A stretch of 64,000 bases of DNA from Staphylotrichum longicolle (lineage: Eukaryota; Ascomycota; Sordariomycetes; Sordariales; Chaetomiaceae), in contig JAHCVI010000001.1 in the NCBI GenBank assembly GCA_019096155.1, positions 5,828,001 to 5,892,000 of the forward strand. The letters are read 5' to 3'. The notes beneath the pieces were generated by a model. It saw only the letters and a program-made list of their open reading frames with translations. It was not told the origin of the DNA and made no database searches. The translations under genes and the position numbers were made by a program. Numbering within the stretch: position 1 is the first letter of the stretch; each line of letters starts with the position of its first letter. Below, piece after piece: positions 48,747-59,869 of the stretch.

Positions 48747-49753
48747 GACCGAAGTTTAGGTTCAGTCCGATAAGAGTGGTTCTGGGACAATGGCGAGAAG
48801 AATTTAAGCCCGAGGTGTAGCCGTATAAGAGTGGTCGCGGGCGCGACCTTTGGCAGTCTGAATTGGTTCGGTGAAAAGCTTTTGGTGTTGAAGTTTGCAC
48901 GTGTGGTTCGAGTCATCCACTGAGTGAGGTCACCCGAGCAAGTGCGCCTGGACCCTTATCGCGAGGCACCGATCCGCGGAGAGATAAGACACATCAAACC
49001 CAAAACGGAAACTGGGGATGCTCATCAAGTTTGCCTCGTTTCCTCTGGTTGGGCAGATGGCACCTGGGCAATTTGGGTCACCAGAGAGCCCTGCATGCCG
49101 GCTGCAGGAAGAAGAGACGCTGCAGGTGATTGAAGTCGGTGACATCGAATTTCGAACCTCGATGAGGCACCCCGCATTCAGCTGCAACAGCTCTTTGTCG
49201 GGGAGAGTGGGGCAGTGTAGTGTGGGGCGGGAGGCTGGGTCCGGACCAGGTCCCATCTGCCAGTCAAGCTCGGCGGATTACACACTGGTGTGGGGGGAGT
49301 GCAGGAACGGAGTGCAGGAAGACTGCAGGTGGCATCGACAACAAGGCGATCTCTTTGGATGTGGTAAAACCGGAGAATCGACCACAAATGCCGTCATTCC
49401 GCTCCATTCACAGTTCGCCAGCAGTATCAAAAGTGGTCGGTAAACAAGGCGAAGCGAAGCTCACCTGGCGGGCCTGGGCCCATGGCTGAGCTTGGCCCAT
49501 CCACGTGGGGCCCGCCTTGCTTTCGAGCGCATCCCATTGGTTAAGCTGTTCCTCCGACAACGACTTACAGGGGCTCGACATGTGTCTCGGTTGTCGCCAG
49601 CCAGCCTTGCGCGGCTGACCTTGGTGAACCTTGGTCAGAGGCAGCCGCTTGCTTTGGAGCAACCTCTGTCAAGATCTCTGAAGATTTTGTAGCTACCAAA
49701 CGACATACTCTCGAAGAATATAGTGTTTGGGCTTGAGACGCGCACAGTCCGGC
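48747..49753. other. divergent promoter region, PQ-loop / S1 nuclease
   Basis: About 1 kb without recognised gene or repeat. Confidence 0.5.
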
Positions 49754-50790
49754 ATGAAGCTCTCGTCATTTGCCATGGGCACGGCTGCCCTGCCTGGGGC
49801 GGCCGCATGGGGCGGTATGTCACCTCCTGCGGGCCCTCCAAGTCTCGATGACATGACATCTAAACATGCAATCCCACAGGCTTCGGACACATCAGCGTCG
49901 CGTACATCGCAACCAACTTCGTCTCGCCCGCCACAACCACCTTCTTCCAATCCCTCCTGCGCAACGACACGGGCGACTACCTCGCCGGCATCGCGACCTG
50001 GGCCGACTCGGTGCGCTACACCAAATGGGGCCGCTTCACGTCCGACTTCCACTTCATCGACGCCAAGGACGACCCGCCCCGGTACTGCGGCGTCGACTTT
50101 GACCGCGACTGCAAGAAGGACCGGGGCTGCGTCGTCAGCGCCCTGCACAACTACACCACGCGCCTGCTGGACGCGGACCTGCGCGAGTCGGAGCGCGCCA
50201 TCGCCGCCAAGTTCGTCGTGCACTTCATCGGCGACATCCACCAGCCGCTGCACACGGAGAACGTCGAGCGCGGCGGGAACGGGATCCCCGTCAAGTTCGA
50301 CGGGCGCAACCTGAACCTGCACCACGTCTGGGACACGAGCATCGTGGAGAAGCTGGTGGGCGGCATCCGCAGGAAACCCTACGAGGCGGCCAAGAAGTGG
50401 GCCGATGAGCTCACCCAGGAGATCAACGAGGGCAAGTATGCCTCCAAGAGGATCAGCTGGCTGCGGTCTGCCAACCTGTCGGATCCCATCGCCACTGCGA
50501 TGGAGTGGGCGACTGAAGGGAATGCCTATGTCTGCACGACAGGTGAGTGCCGACTTTGCCCCCATTCTCGAGAGGGGATACCCGGAATGCTCACGGTCTA
50601 ACTCGTCCTTTTAGTCCTGCCTGAGGGCCCGAAAGCCATTGTAGGACAGGAACTAGGGTCAGAATACTACGAAGCGGCGGCCCCGGTGATTGAGGTGCAG
50701 GTCGCGAGGGCGGGATACCGGCTCGCTGCTTGGCTGGACCTGATCGTCGCGAGCCTGAAAACGGAGTCTCCGTCGCAAGGCGATCTGTAG
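49754..50790 (+). CDS. secreted S1/P1 type nuclease
   Basis: Three exons: 49754-49814, 49880-50542 and 50615-50790 (introns 65 and 72 nt), giving 299 residues. After the signal peptide (MKLSSFAMGTAALPGAAA) the mature protein begins WGGFGHIS, so Trp1 and His6 that ligate zinc in P1 nuclease are present. Further metal ligands appear in order: ATWADSVR (Asp), DFHFIDA (His), VVHFIGDIHQPLHTE (His, Asp, His) and LNLHHVWD (His plus Asp). Family enzymes are Zn-dependent, act on single-stranded DNA and RNA and 3'-nucleotides, and scavenge phosphate or nucleosides outside the cell. Cysteines (CGVDFDRDCKKDRGC) fit secretory folding. Confidence 0.93.
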
Positions 50791-53700
50791 TGAGTGGCAC
50801 AGTTATTGTCTGTCGTAGAAGCTATGAAGATCCAAGGATGGGAGCCGATCCCTCCCGCGGGACGGTAGTTGGGAGCGGCACATCGATGCCCTTGCAGCGG
50901 CTCATGTCCATCGTACGGAACCTGTAAAAAGCACCCCCCTTCCAGAAGTGATCACCGTGATAGGTAATCGCACATGAACTTCGGGCTTGGTTGGAACCGG
51001 TAGGTGTCCTTCCCAGCCCTAGAAAACGCCGCGTGCGTGATCTTCCCGCCGAAGCCATCGATCATGATGCGATGCCAAGCTTTGAGTGACGGCAAGAGCT
51101 CGCGCCGAGCATTTTGTGCAGTAACTCTTGTTTCGTTCTGGCGATCCCGTCTCTGGTCACGGGCCCGCGGCAACTGGGGCAAGTAGAATCGCACATGATG
51201 GACGCTGGCAACATGTCTTTGAGCATTCGTCTGGTGGCGAGTGCCGATTCAACCGACAAAGTCGACCCGCCCGTGTCGCTCCGACCTTCCATCCGATGTG
51301 TAATCAAGTAGAAGCGTTGGTTCAGACGGAGAGTCGCATCGTTTCAAGAAAGTGAGCAGCTTAGTTTAGTCACAGGATGAGTGTGGGGAGTGGGAGATGC
51401 GAGGAGGTGGAGGAGCATTGCGTCGTCTCAAGATGCACAGGGGTCTGCTTCAGCCTTGGCGCCTACGGATGGCTGCGAGGTCCAAGGTCTTCGATGATAG
51501 GTAATCGAAAATCTCCATCTTTGGAAGCAGGACCCTTTCTGTCAAGCATACTGTGCTCTGTGAAAGGTGATCCATGGGTTGAACACAACCGGCCGGTCAT
51601 CGAGGAGGTCTATCTCGTTATGGGAACCCCTGGCCTTGATGTTTACTCGGGTAAGATGCCGGGGCCTCTGCCTAAGCAGCCGAGACTATTGTCGGCCAGC
51701 CGCCGTCTGAAGATTCGAGCGGCCATCCCATGTCCTCCGCCCTACACAAGATCAGGTTGCCGAATGCCGTAGCAGACTCAATGTTGGGATGGCAGCTGGC
51801 TTGAAACGTGAGGTTGGGCACACCTCGTGAAGGGCTGTGTGTTTCGGTAAGGTTGCGTCGGGACTTTTGAAGTTCGGACTCCACGCGAGGCACCAGTCTC
51901 GACGTAGTGCCCTGGTACCTGCAGAATACAGGCTGGAAGGGGGTGGGTAAGAAAGCAGGGTCAAGAAAAAGAAACCCGCTCAATGTTGCAAACTGCGGGT
52001 CACGACTTGCCTGGGGAATGACCCGGGCTCCCAGGTCCCATGTCGAAGTCTCATGGGACCCTGGGCGAAACTAATTGGGTTTTCCCTCAAGATGCTGCGA
52101 TGTTACCGTGTGCAGGTTTAAGGTTTCCCAATGTGGGTTCTGCTTGGAGAACGATGGAGATGGATTCCCACGATGTGTGCCCCGGCGCAGATCGGCATTC
52201 TTGGTTTTCGTCTGAGGTGCTGGCCGTGAGGAATTGGTCGTCTTACAGCATTCGACTGGCAAGATGGATTACTGGCCGCAACTTGGCCAGGACCATCGCA
52301 CCAGGATCTTCGGCCTGTGATCTTCGGCTGTCAGATACTGGAAATGGTTGTTTGCAAGCACGATATGGAAAGTGTGGTCTGTAAGCAAAAGCGCCGCTCT
52401 TGCCGAATACTGAGCACAGGATGCGTCCTGACACAGACGACGGCAGCCGAGGCCAATGCGCGGACGGCGACGGTGAAGATCGCGACCTGCTGTGTGGCTC
52501 TGAAGAGATGCCGATTTCCGTGGACAGGGAATCGCCGAGCGGCTCTCCTGAACGGCTTCCTGCCGGACGGCGGCGGTTGAATCAAAGGGATTGCTGGTCG
52601 GGCGCGGGGCCGAGAAGCGCCTGGAGGGGGCAAGTGGGGAATGACCCCACAACAGGGAGCGGGAGTTTATGCTCGCTCGCTTGCGCTTCATCCCGAGACA
52701 GAGGATGTCCGATCGTCGTCGTCAGGGGTGGCTGATTGGCCCGAGTTGGGACGGGGCAGGGGCTGACCACTGACATCTGGCACAGAAGCCGCCTCAACCT
52801 CAGCCCAGCATCCCAGCATCCCCAGCGCAGTGGCATCCGTTGCACGCGCTCTGATCGAGTTGGCGCTCCCGACCTTGCGCTAACGTTACGGCGACACAGC
52901 GGTTCTCGTCCGTCTTCCGGCCGTTGTTGCCCATGTGGCCGTGGATCGAATCAGGTTGTCGGCGCCTGTCTCTGCACGTCAGGCGTCTCTGCATTTGTAT
53001 TTGTCTTTTGGGCGCATCGCTGGCCGACAATTCAGGCCGTTGCTGGAGCTGCCCTGATATCTTCCGGCGATCCACTGCCGTGGTTGGACCAGACGGGAGT
53101 TCCAGTTGAGTTGACCACCTCAGCAGGCCGCAGTTTCCTCCGATGTTTGCAGTGTCCCATCTCATCTGCAAGGCATAGTTTCCCTTTTCGTCTGCAGTGC
53201 AGACTTTGTCGTACCTGCCTCAGACCCGCCACCGGCAGCGGCCAACTGCATCGTTGCCCCTGCACGCAGTGTCTGAACAGCCAGGAGCTTTCCAGGGCCC
53301 CTTCCATCCCAACTCAATTTCCAAATAGTCGTTGGACCGTGACCATCCAGGCACCTGCCAAAGTTTGGCCAGCCTGAGCCCTGCAAGGAGGTTAGCTCTT
53401 GCAGGGAAACGGTTCCCCTTCGGTCCCTTCTCTGTCAGACGATTCTGACATACCCCCCCAAGCCCCCTTACCAGGACCCTCCACTGCATCGCCCTCCCCT
53501 GCACCGCGTTTTGGAATCGTGGAGCCGCACACGCCTTTTTCTTTCTCCGAGCCTCCTCCCCTGCCGCCTTGCCTGCGATGCAGCCTCAGTCCCTGGTCGC
53601 AGCCAGCGTGGTGAGGGCCCTTGCTGGAGGGGCCCCTCCGGAAGAGCTCGAAACCGCTTGGCTCGCCGGGGCATGAGAAACACTGGCTTGGCGTTCCTGT

Positions 53701-54074
53701 CGGATCGCCGTCGCAGCACACTCCCTGCTTCCATCCACGCCCCGCCGGCTCTCTTATAACATGCCGCGCGGGCCTCAAGACCCGTCCTGACCCTTTTTCT
53801 TCGACCATGTCCCGTTCTCACTCTGTGCGGTGGTAGAAGTGTCGTCCGTCTTCTTTCTTTCCCTTCTTCCATTCGTTCCTTTCTTCTCGGACGCGGGTTG
53901 TACTTGTACATATCCCCCAATTCGTCGACACCAGTTGTCGACCACCACTCCTTTGAAACCACTTTTCGCTTCTGACGGTCTGGCACCATCTTCTCTCGAT
54001 TCGACTCTCTCAGCTCCTGCGGAGCTTAGTTCTTTCTCGACGGCACACCGGCTTCTCTCGAATACGCGCCCAAC
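50791..54074. other. long intergenic region
   Basis: 3.3 kb without recognised gene. Open frames up to about 210 codons occur on both strands but are mutually overlapping and unconserved by eye. Pyrimidine-rich tracts at 53840-53900 precede the next + strand gene. Confidence 0.5.
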
Positions 54075-55769
54075 ATGTTGATGAAGACTGCTGTGACGGC
54101 CCTTCTGGGTCTGGCCATTGTTGCCGAGGCGGCCACGGTCCACCAGCACAGAGGGACCAGAACGCTGGATCGACGACAGAATAGGGGAAACCGGAATGGC
54201 GGTGGTGGAAACAACGGGGGGAACAACGGCGGCAACAATGGGGGCAACAACAACAACGGGGGCAACAACAATAACGGTAACAATAATAACAACAATGGTG
54301 GCTCCGCGACATGCCTGGCAGCGAACGCCGTCCAAACCGGGTCGCAGTCCACCGGCCAGAACGGTGCTGTCGCCGCCGATGGCCAGGTCAACTCAGCCAC
54401 GTTCGTTTTCGCCTCCTTATAGTCCGTCGATTTGTCGGTGCTGACACTCTCTAGTGACAACGCCAACTTCATCAACTTCTGCTCCGGCCAAACGGTGACC
54501 AATGGTCTGCAGAACCGTGGAGGTTCTTGCAACGGTATCCGTAGGTCCACCCACCCCCGGAGAAGACAGCTGGTTCCTCTCTAACCTCCAGCAGCAATGG
54601 GCAAGATCCCCGCAGCCAACAGAATGGTCTCGACTGTCATTCTGAACCCCAAAAACGGTGACGACCTTCCGGAGCTCCAGACCTTCAACATCGAGGTCAA
54701 CGTTGCCAATATGCAGCTCGGTTCGTTCACCAATGCCACCAGCACCTACTACTCGGCGCCTCAGGACCTCAACGGGGCCGGCCAGATTATCGGCCACACC
54801 CACGTCACGGTCCAGGACACCGGCAATACGCTGAACCCTACCCAACCCCTTGACGCCACCCAGTTCGCATTCTTCAAGGGCATCAATGATGCCGGAAACG
54901 GCCAGGGCCGGCTTACCACCGCGGTGACTGGCGGTCTCCCCGCTGGTTGCTACCGTGTCTGCACCATGAGCAGTGCCTCCAACCACCAGCCTGTTCTTAT
55001 GCCTGTTGCCCAGCGTGGATCTCAGGAGGACTGCCGCTACTTTAGCGTTGGCGGTGCCTGCGGGAACGGCGGCGGCAACAACAACAACGCTGGCGGCGGC
55101 AACAACAACAACGCTGGCGGCGGTAACAACAACAATGCTGGCGGCAACAACAACAACGCTGGCGGCAACAACAACAACGCTGGTGGAAACAACAACAACG
55201 CTGGTGGTAACAACAACAACGCTGGTAACAAACGCTGGTGGTAACAACAACAACGCTGGCGGCAACAACCAAGGCAACGCTGGCCAGGGCAACGCCGGCC
55301 AGGGCAACGCTGGTCAGGGTAACGCCGGTCAGGGCAAGGGCAACCAGGGCGGCAACGGCAACGGCAAGAACAACGGTGGGGTGGCCGGGGCAAGAACAAT
55401 GCCAACAACGGCCAAAACAATGCCGCAGCTGGCAACAATGCCGGTGCCCAGGCCGGTGGTGCTCAGGCTGGTGGTGCCCAGACCGGTGGTGCTCAGGCTG
55501 GTGGTGCCCAGGCTGGTGGTGCTAACGCCAATGCTGCTGGTGCATTGGCGGCAAAGCAGCTCCCGCCATTGAAGACACTGGTGATGCCACTCGTCCCTTC
55601 CGCGTCAACGGCAACACCTTTGCCACCAAGGCGGCCGCCGTTCAGCGTGCCTGCGCGATTCAGAACAACGCTTGCGCCGATGCCGTCAATTCTGGGCAAG
55701 GCCCAAGGCTCGTCGGTTGGCGACTGCAACGCACAAGAAGCGGCATGCCGGACAGCTGGAGGCGCCTAA
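54075..55769 (+). CDS. secreted Asn/Gly-rich protein, tail interrupted by frameshifts
   Basis: Exons 54075-54400, 54455-54540 and 54595 onward; both 54-nt introns have CTGAC/CTAAC branch points and rebuild conserved sequence (SAT/DNANFINFCSGQ, SCNGIP/MGKIPAANRM). A signal peptide (MLMKTAVTALLGLAIVAEA) precedes a Gly/Asn repeat. The conserved core contains NIEVNVANMQLGSFTN, TYYSAPQDLNGAGQIIGHTH, QFAFFKGINDAGNGQGRL and RVCTMSSASNHQPVLMPVA. I recall this core from fungal proteins sometimes mislabelled ribosomal protein S17; function unknown. In the repeat tail the frame breaks at about 55228 (18-nt unit shortened to 13), so translation as written ends at 55244. Coding-like sequence continues with further slips near 55380, 55540 and 55692 through RPFRVNGNTFATKAAAVQRA to GDCNAQEAACRTAGGA and a stop at 55769. 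Summed length is a multiple of three. Confidence 0.75.
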
Positions 55770-55994
55770 TCCCAAGCTTGTCCTTTTCGCCTAAGTGCCA
55801 CCCCGACCTTCCCAGCGCCGCTCCATACCGGGAGCTGATTTCGCGTTCTCCGTTCTCTGCCCGAGAGGAAGAGGAGCGCGAGCCCTTGGGCCGGATGCCA
55901 GGAGTGCTTGATACCCACTTTTTCATTGGAGCCCCCTCGGGCCCAGGGAACTGGCGCTTGTGGTTCATGACGGAAGGGAGTGTGTACCATATCC

Positions 55995-56015
55995 TTTTTT
56001 TTTTCTTTTTTTTTT
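55995..56015 (+). repeat. poly-T tract
   Basis: Two T10 runs separated by one C, just downstream of the Asn/Gly-rich gene; non-coding. Confidence 0.8.
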
Positions 56016-56884
56016 CTACGATGGGCAGGAAGGCAATGTTCTGGTCCTTAATCTGTTGGTATCTGCGGTTGTTGTTGTTGGTTTGCAGGCGGGCGTTGCT
56101 TTTCACATCCTCAAGCCCTTAGAAAAGAATTGGAAGACGCGCTCGGTCGTTGTTTCTTGAGCACTTGTTCTCTTTTATTTTCATTTCTTTTGTTTTTACC
56201 TCTGGATACGCCGGCGATGTTATGACACTGTTCACGGAGCTCATGGCATCGCATCGCCTCAAATGGTGAGTGTAATGCGTGAATGATAGTAGGTAGCGGT
56301 TTAGAGGGAGACAATCGCGACCTGGTCTGTGACCGGGGTTGAAAACCCACTCAAACAGACCTCAACACTGAAAACCTCGGTGGTGCTGGCATCACACAGA
56401 CGAGCAAGAGTGGTCCCACAAGTCTAAGGTCCACACATACGGGCAGCTTGTGCGATGTGATCCGGGTCGTCCATCATCCGGGACGCTGTGTATCATACCC
56501 TAGCACGGCGTGCTTGGGTGTTTCGGCATTTGTCAGGTGTCGGGCATTCGCTTGCCCCGACATATCAGTGCGGAAGCGCCAAGGGGGGGCCGGTCGGAGG
56601 TGGTGAAACAACAGGATGGGATTTGTGAAACGGGACGGACCGAGCGTTGAAAGGCAAGTTGCGGAAGCAGGGATAGCGCGGTGAGGCGACAAGCATACCT
56701 TGGTACCTAGCTCATGACTAACTTGAACACTTTTCTCTGGACCGAGCTGAATACCCGGGCGTGACTGTGTGCTACTTTCATATGCCTCAGGTACCGATCA
56801 TGCGTTTTGTTGGTTTTGAAAGGACAATGATGTGAAGAGTGGTAGGTGAGTTGAGTGAGAATGACGCGGGAGAGGGGAAGAGGA

Positions 56885-56903
56885 GGGGGGGGGGGGGGGG
56901 GGG
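56885..56903 (+). repeat. poly-G tract (19 G)
   Basis: Uninterrupted run of 19 G in intergenic DNA; true length uncertain. Confidence 0.8.
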
Positions 56904-57551
56904 AAAGGGCGCATTTCACTTGAGGAGGGTTCATTCTAGAGTCTTTTTGGGGGGGACTAGTGACATCGTGGAGCGTGTCCGGGGGGAGCTGGAAGGCTCC
57001 GAGTCTTCCTGCTCTGTCATAAGGGGTAATGTGGCATAGAAGAATGGCTGGGTGAGGACGGTTCACTCGAGGAAGGTCATGTCAAAGCCCTTTGGCGAGA
57101 CCTGGCGTTGACCGTGAGGGGGCTCCGGGGAACTAGGACATTTTGGAGTTCTCTTATTTTCTGTTAGAGGCTGGGATTGGCGCACGAGTCCCTGCTGGAA
57201 GAGGACCGTACATTGCTAAGGTCATTCTGGGGTCATCGTTTTAGGTATTTGATCGTACCATGAGCAAGGCAATGGGGTATTGGCTTATTGCGATGGCATT
57301 GCTTGGGCTACATTGCTCTTCCTCGTGGTCATTCCAGCGTCTTGCCGTTGAGGACTTGGCTCACGGAGCACACTTGACAGCCAAAGTCATTCTTGGTCAT
57401 TCCGGAACAGAGATTTGAACATCCATTCTCATATTAGAGAAGTAATACGTAAGCCTGTTCAAACGCCGTCTTGCTTGGTTTGTTCCTTGCCGTTCCGGGC
57501 CAGGAGCGGCGCTTGATTCGGGAGTCCATGCGGAGTGAAGAGCGCTCACTG

Positions 57552-57584
57552 TTGGGGTCATCTTGGGGTCATCCTGGGGTCATA
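57552..57584 (+). repeat. 11-bp tandem repeat, three copies (TTGGGGTCATC)
   Basis: Three head-to-tail near-identical copies. A related single copy (CTGGGGTCATC) occurs near 57228 inside similar flanking sequence. Confidence 0.7.
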
Positions 57585-58818
57585 GTCTAAAGAATTTGAG
57601 GGCACTAGAGCAGCTCGGGCTGTATCGTTGGTCGACTTCTTCAGCTTAGCCGCTCTCACCCGCTCTAGCTCCGCTGCTCCATCAGAAGGGGTAGATCGTG
57701 ATGTCACCACTGGCACTCCGGCCACCTCGCTCTTCTGCTATTCTTGGGCAACAATGACTGAAGAATGAGCCGTCAAAACCTATCCGGTCAGTATTTGTCA
57801 CAGCGGAAAGAGGACACGGTATCCTAAACCGTGGTGGGTGAAAAGGTGAACTCCTCAAGGGCCTCCGTTGGGCGCCAAAGCACACCCGTCCCGTCGTTCG
57901 GAGCGTTTGAGCGGAAAACGGCTGTTGCCAGCCCTACATGAAACATCTTGAGCTTAGACTCGTGGGTGCTCTGGTCAGAACTTCCGGTGCTCTTCTGCTG
58001 CACAGAACCACCTGAGGTCAAAGACACCAGAGTCGAGACGTCATTTTACGGGTATTGAGCGACGCAGTTTACGATGTTATTAGCTAGCAGTCCTGCAATG
58101 TTTGTTTATTTGGAAAATCTGGTAAAATAGGGGATGTCAGTTTCCCTCAATTTCCTTCTTCTTTTTGGGGTTTGACTTACATCTTAGACGGCCAGCCTGT
58201 CTGAGGAGCTCCGATCATGAGAGTGAGTTGTATAGGTAGGGTTAGGGTTAATAACTTGTTTACTTGTTTCCTGATTGGGCAGAAGCACCTTTGGGAATGC
58301 ATCTCGACAATCTGGGACTCAAGTAACCTAGGTGACAGAGTTCGATTCAACGTTATTGCCCAGTTTTTGATACCAAATATCTGATGGCTTTTTTTACTTG
58401 TGTATCGAACTGGTTGGGAATGTCAACCCTATCGGCGGCAAGGAGAAGGAGGAAAAGAACAGGAGCAAGAGAAAAGGAAAGAGCAGTTGGCTGAGAAGGA
58501 GAAACTGATGGACAAGTGAAATGAGTCGAAGAAGACAAAATGCCCAGTTGTAAAAGGAAAGAGCCAGATTGGAGAAGGCATATCCCCCCCATCGGATCTC
58601 CGAAACCTCCATCAGCCTCGACTTTCCGTACAACGTGAACACAGTCGCCACTCAGCAACTTTTTCCCATTTCGTTCAGCATCAAGGCTTCTCTTCTCAAA
58701 ACACCCACACTACGTGAGCTCGATGTCATCCTAAGACGTATCTAACATACTACACACGAAACAACTTTCATAAGCGTCACAACCACCGCAACCACAACCA
58801 CCCACCCATACCGCACCA

Positions 58819-59384
58819 ATGACCACCACTACCACCACCACCCCTAATCTCACCACCTCCCTCGCCCGCCTCCAATACTTCTACCAAGACGTAACCCGCC
58901 TCTCCGCCATCGCCTCCCCCTCCCTCGTCCTCCACCCGGCCGACCGCGACCTATCCTCCCCGCCGCGGCCCCCCTTGGTCGGCATCGCGGCCGCGCAGCG
59001 GCACGAGCAAGAGTTTGTCGCCGCCGCCGCCGCCGCCGCCGGGGCGGGCGTAACGATGGTCATGGACGTCGAGAGCATCACGGTGGGCCGCGACGGGACG
59101 TTTGCGTGCGTGCTAGGGGTTTTCAGGGCAGGCGGCGGGTCTTCCTCTTCTTCTTCTTCTTCTCGTCCGCGAGGTGAAGAAGGACAGGAGGAGGAGGGAG
59201 GAGGCGGGGATGGGGATGGGGAGGGACGACGGGAAAGGGAAACGGGGGAGGCCAGGGAAGCAGGGGGCCGATCAAGATGTCGTTTTGTGGGGTGTGGAGG
59301 TTTGATGAGATGGGCAGGGCTGTCGAGCATTGGGAGAACGCTGCCGACCCGGAGGCGTTGGTGAGGTGGTTGAAAGGGGTGTGA
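58819..59384 (+). CDS. SnoaL/NTF2-like small protein with interrupted frame
   Basis: The N-terminal part from ATG at 58819 reads LARLQYFYQDVTRLSAIASPS, PADRDLS, a Glu in QRHEQEF, and VMDVESITVGRDGTFACVLGVFRA, as in NTF2-fold (SnoaL-like) proteins. The matching C-terminal strand FCGVWRFDEMGRAVEHWENA and PEALVRWLKGV lies in another frame and ends at 59384. Between them is a Ser run and a G/A-rich low-complexity stretch (59145-59260). If read without change, the first frame ends at 59364 with unrelated sequence. A 77-nt intron (59174-59250) would join the frames but lacks a good branch point; a 1-base indel in the G-rich run is as likely. No enzyme activity can be assigned; the fold call is from the pattern only. 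Confidence 0.6.
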
Positions 59385-59869
59385 ATGAGAAAGCGAGGAG
59401 GGGGGGGAAGAAGGGAGGAAGGGGTGTCCCTGAGCGTGAGAGGAGGGGGGTTACGAGTGTTTAGAATACTGATAGGGGCATTAGTTGAACAAGATCGATA
59501 TCAGACACAGGCCCAGGAGCGCAAGATGCTGAAATTTTGTTTATTTTGTATTTACACACCCAATTTGATACACAGAACCACCCAATCCCTAACCCACACC
59601 AACCTTATTTGACTAGAATACACATTTGTTTCCTTTCTTTACCCGGCAGTGATGCCATTTGCCTGCAAGCAAGCTCTCTATACAGTTAAACCGCGGCATG
59701 TTCGCCCCCGGGTCCCATATCGAAATCGGCCGGATCCTGCCAACGTCGCACAAACGCCGGCAACAGTCAAACCTAGCAAAGTCAACGCCCCATCGTGGGC
59801 GGTGATTAGTACTTTCGACATCGTGGCTCGTTTCCCGTCGACTTCGTCATCATCAGCATCTTCCTAGCT
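59385..59869. other. convergent intergenic region
   Basis: 3' regions of the NTF2-like gene (+) and the Q-rich regulator (-). No gene seen. Confidence 0.5.

Larger units (their letters stand above)
55770..58818. other. long intergenic region with G, T and short tandem repeats
   Basis: About 3 kb with no recognised gene, more A/T-rich after 57200. Contains two adjoining T10 tracts (55995-56015), a 19-base G tract (56885-56903), an 11-bp tandem repeat (57552-57584) and a 14-base telomere-like string (58237-58250). Confidence 0.5.

Noticed and set aside
49693..50565. 290-codon minus-strand frame over the S1/P1 nuclease
   Set aside because: Shadow of the catalytic exon; no family features.
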